Below, piece by piece: positions 63,347 through 64,000 of a stretch of DNA of 64,000 bases. A program made the translations under genes and the position numbers. The stretch comes from Leadbetterella byssophila DSM 17132 (GTDB taxonomy: Bacteria; Bacteroidota; Bacteroidia; Cytophagales; Spirosomataceae), in NCBI RefSeq assembly GCF_000166395.1, contig NC_014655.1, positions 1,550,001 to 1,614,000 of the forward strand, read 5' to 3'. Under the pieces are notes generated by a model that worked only from the letters and a program-made list of their open reading frames with translations, did not search any database and was not told the origin of the DNA. Every line of letters begins with the position of its first letter. Position 1 is the first letter of the stretch.

Positions 63347-64000
63347 TTATTTGTATCTTTTTCTTATCTCACTTTTTACTATAGCCTTGGATAATCCCAC
63401 CTGAAATGATGGATCACCTTGACCGATATGCAACTCACCAAATAATCCCCATGTCTTACTGAACCTATAACTGCCGCCGGTTCTGAAGGCAAAACCAAAA
63501 TTAGTTTTACTACTCTGAGACTCTCCGTCTATAAAGACAAAAGAGTTCTGTATTGAAAGATAAGGAGTGGCATAAACCGTAGCTATTCGCTTGTCTAATT
63601 TGATGAGCTGGTTGAAATAATATGAGGCTCCCACATTTATAGCATTCGGAAGTGCCCACATTTTATACCCCATGATTTCCTCCTGGTGGTAACTGAGATA
63701 TATCCCGTAGTAATATGCCACATTGGGAGCAAAGAATGTTTCGCTGTTCATCCCGATGGTAGGAACGGTGGTCTTGCCTATGGTATTTAAGAAAACCCCA
63801 AAACCTGTAATTTGGTCAGCCTGATTATAGTCCTTCCCGGGCTTTTTGTTCCTGGCACGGTCTTTATCCTGTGGGGTAAATGCATATCGGTCTGGGTCAC
63901 CTGCCGGTTTTGGCCTACCTAACGTTTCTTCTACCGGTGCAGGAGAAGACACAGCAGGAGTAGCCAACGGTCTGTATGTGGTATCGGTGAACCGTGTCGG
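63347..64000 (-). CDS. Outer-membrane beta-barrel protein, 5' end outside window
   Basis: The frame is open to the window edge, reading upstream PTRFTDTTYRPLATPAVSS, so the coding sequence begins beyond 64000 and the apparent start at 63967 is not real. The visible 217 residues have a Pro/Ala linker (PAVSSPAPVEE), a basic segment (DKDRARNKKPGKD), then a C-terminal barrel domain with strands ending in GLSKAIVKSEIRKRYK. It is the first visible gene of the lipoprotein series and may be their outer-membrane anchor. Family unknown. Confidence 0.7.
   Translation of the reverse strand, partial: PTRFTDTTYRPLATPAVSSPAPVEETLGRPKPAGDPDRYAFTPQDKDRARNKKPGKDYNQADQITGFGVFLNTIGKTTVPTIGMNSETFFAPNVAYYYGIYLSYHQEEIMGYKMWALPNAINVGASYYFNQLIKLDKRIATVYATPYLSIQNSFVFIDGESQSSKTNFGFAFRTGGSYRFSKTWGLFGELHIGQGDPSFQVGLSKAIVKSEIRKRYK

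Overview
The window is chromosomal DNA of a member of the Bacteroidota, probably a Cytophagales-like, flexirubin-pigmented aerobe. Four things point there. A DarA/DarB dialkylresorcinol-flexirubin pigment cluster is present. Families typical of the phylum occur: GLPGLI protein, TonB-dependent receptors with carboxypeptidase-regulatory N-termini, TPR-PD40-OmpA protein, SusC-type surface lipoproteins and an RRM protein. Several genes are preceded by the phylum's -7 promoter element TAnnTTTG. The DNA is moderately AT-rich. No tRNA, rRNA, CRISPR array or intact insertion sequence was found.

Layout. 1-12085: a flexirubin/aryl-polyene cluster on the minus strand, in two translationally coupled operons. 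The distal part (KS, degenerate KS, ACP, KS, start of another KS) is separated from the proximal part (darA, darB, two hot-dog dehydratases, a hypothetical, a BtrH-like acyltransferase, an ABC-2 exporter, a thioesterase) by two plus-strand genes, a glycoside hydrolase-like lipoprotein and a barrel protein. 12-31.6 kb: housekeeping and envelope genes: radA, an isoaspartyl peptidase/asparaginase, aroQ, a TlpA-like thiol protein, pfkA, an ECF sigma/anti-sigma pair, a class C beta-lactamase-fold hydrolase, crcB, an RsmI-like methylase, a HAD phosphatase, uvrA, an amidohydrolase and a TPR-PD40-OmpA protein. Two clear pseudogenes lie here: an endonuclease/exonuclease/phosphatase protein and a DUF6326-like membrane protein.

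31.9-35.7 kb: a small RRM protein with a strong terminator, then about 1.5 kb without genes that holds a tandem array of 118/119-bp units (about nine copies, homogenised core, diverged ends), then a small XRE regulator and two coupled lipoproteins. 35.9-54 kb: parC, a PiT phosphate transporter, rlmN, a retropepsin-PDZ protein, a carboxynorspermidine synthase-like dehydrogenase, a cobalamin riboswitch driving a BtuB-like receptor and its surface lipoprotein, and gltD/gltB. At 54.3 kb is an AguB-like N-carbamoylputrescine amidase.

55.2-64 kb is accessory DNA: a 56-codon scrap of a type III restriction (Res) gene, a small cysteine-containing secreted-peptide gene with an in-frame TGA just after its signal peptide, a GLPGLI + TonB-receptor pair, and a minus-strand set of four lipoproteins and an outer-membrane barrel. 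That set includes a 901-residue repeat protein whose repeats alternate strictly between acidic and basic versions. The most interesting unexplained signals are the 118/119-bp array, the alternating-charge solenoid with its lipoprotein operon, and the small peptide next to the GLPGLI/TonB pair.
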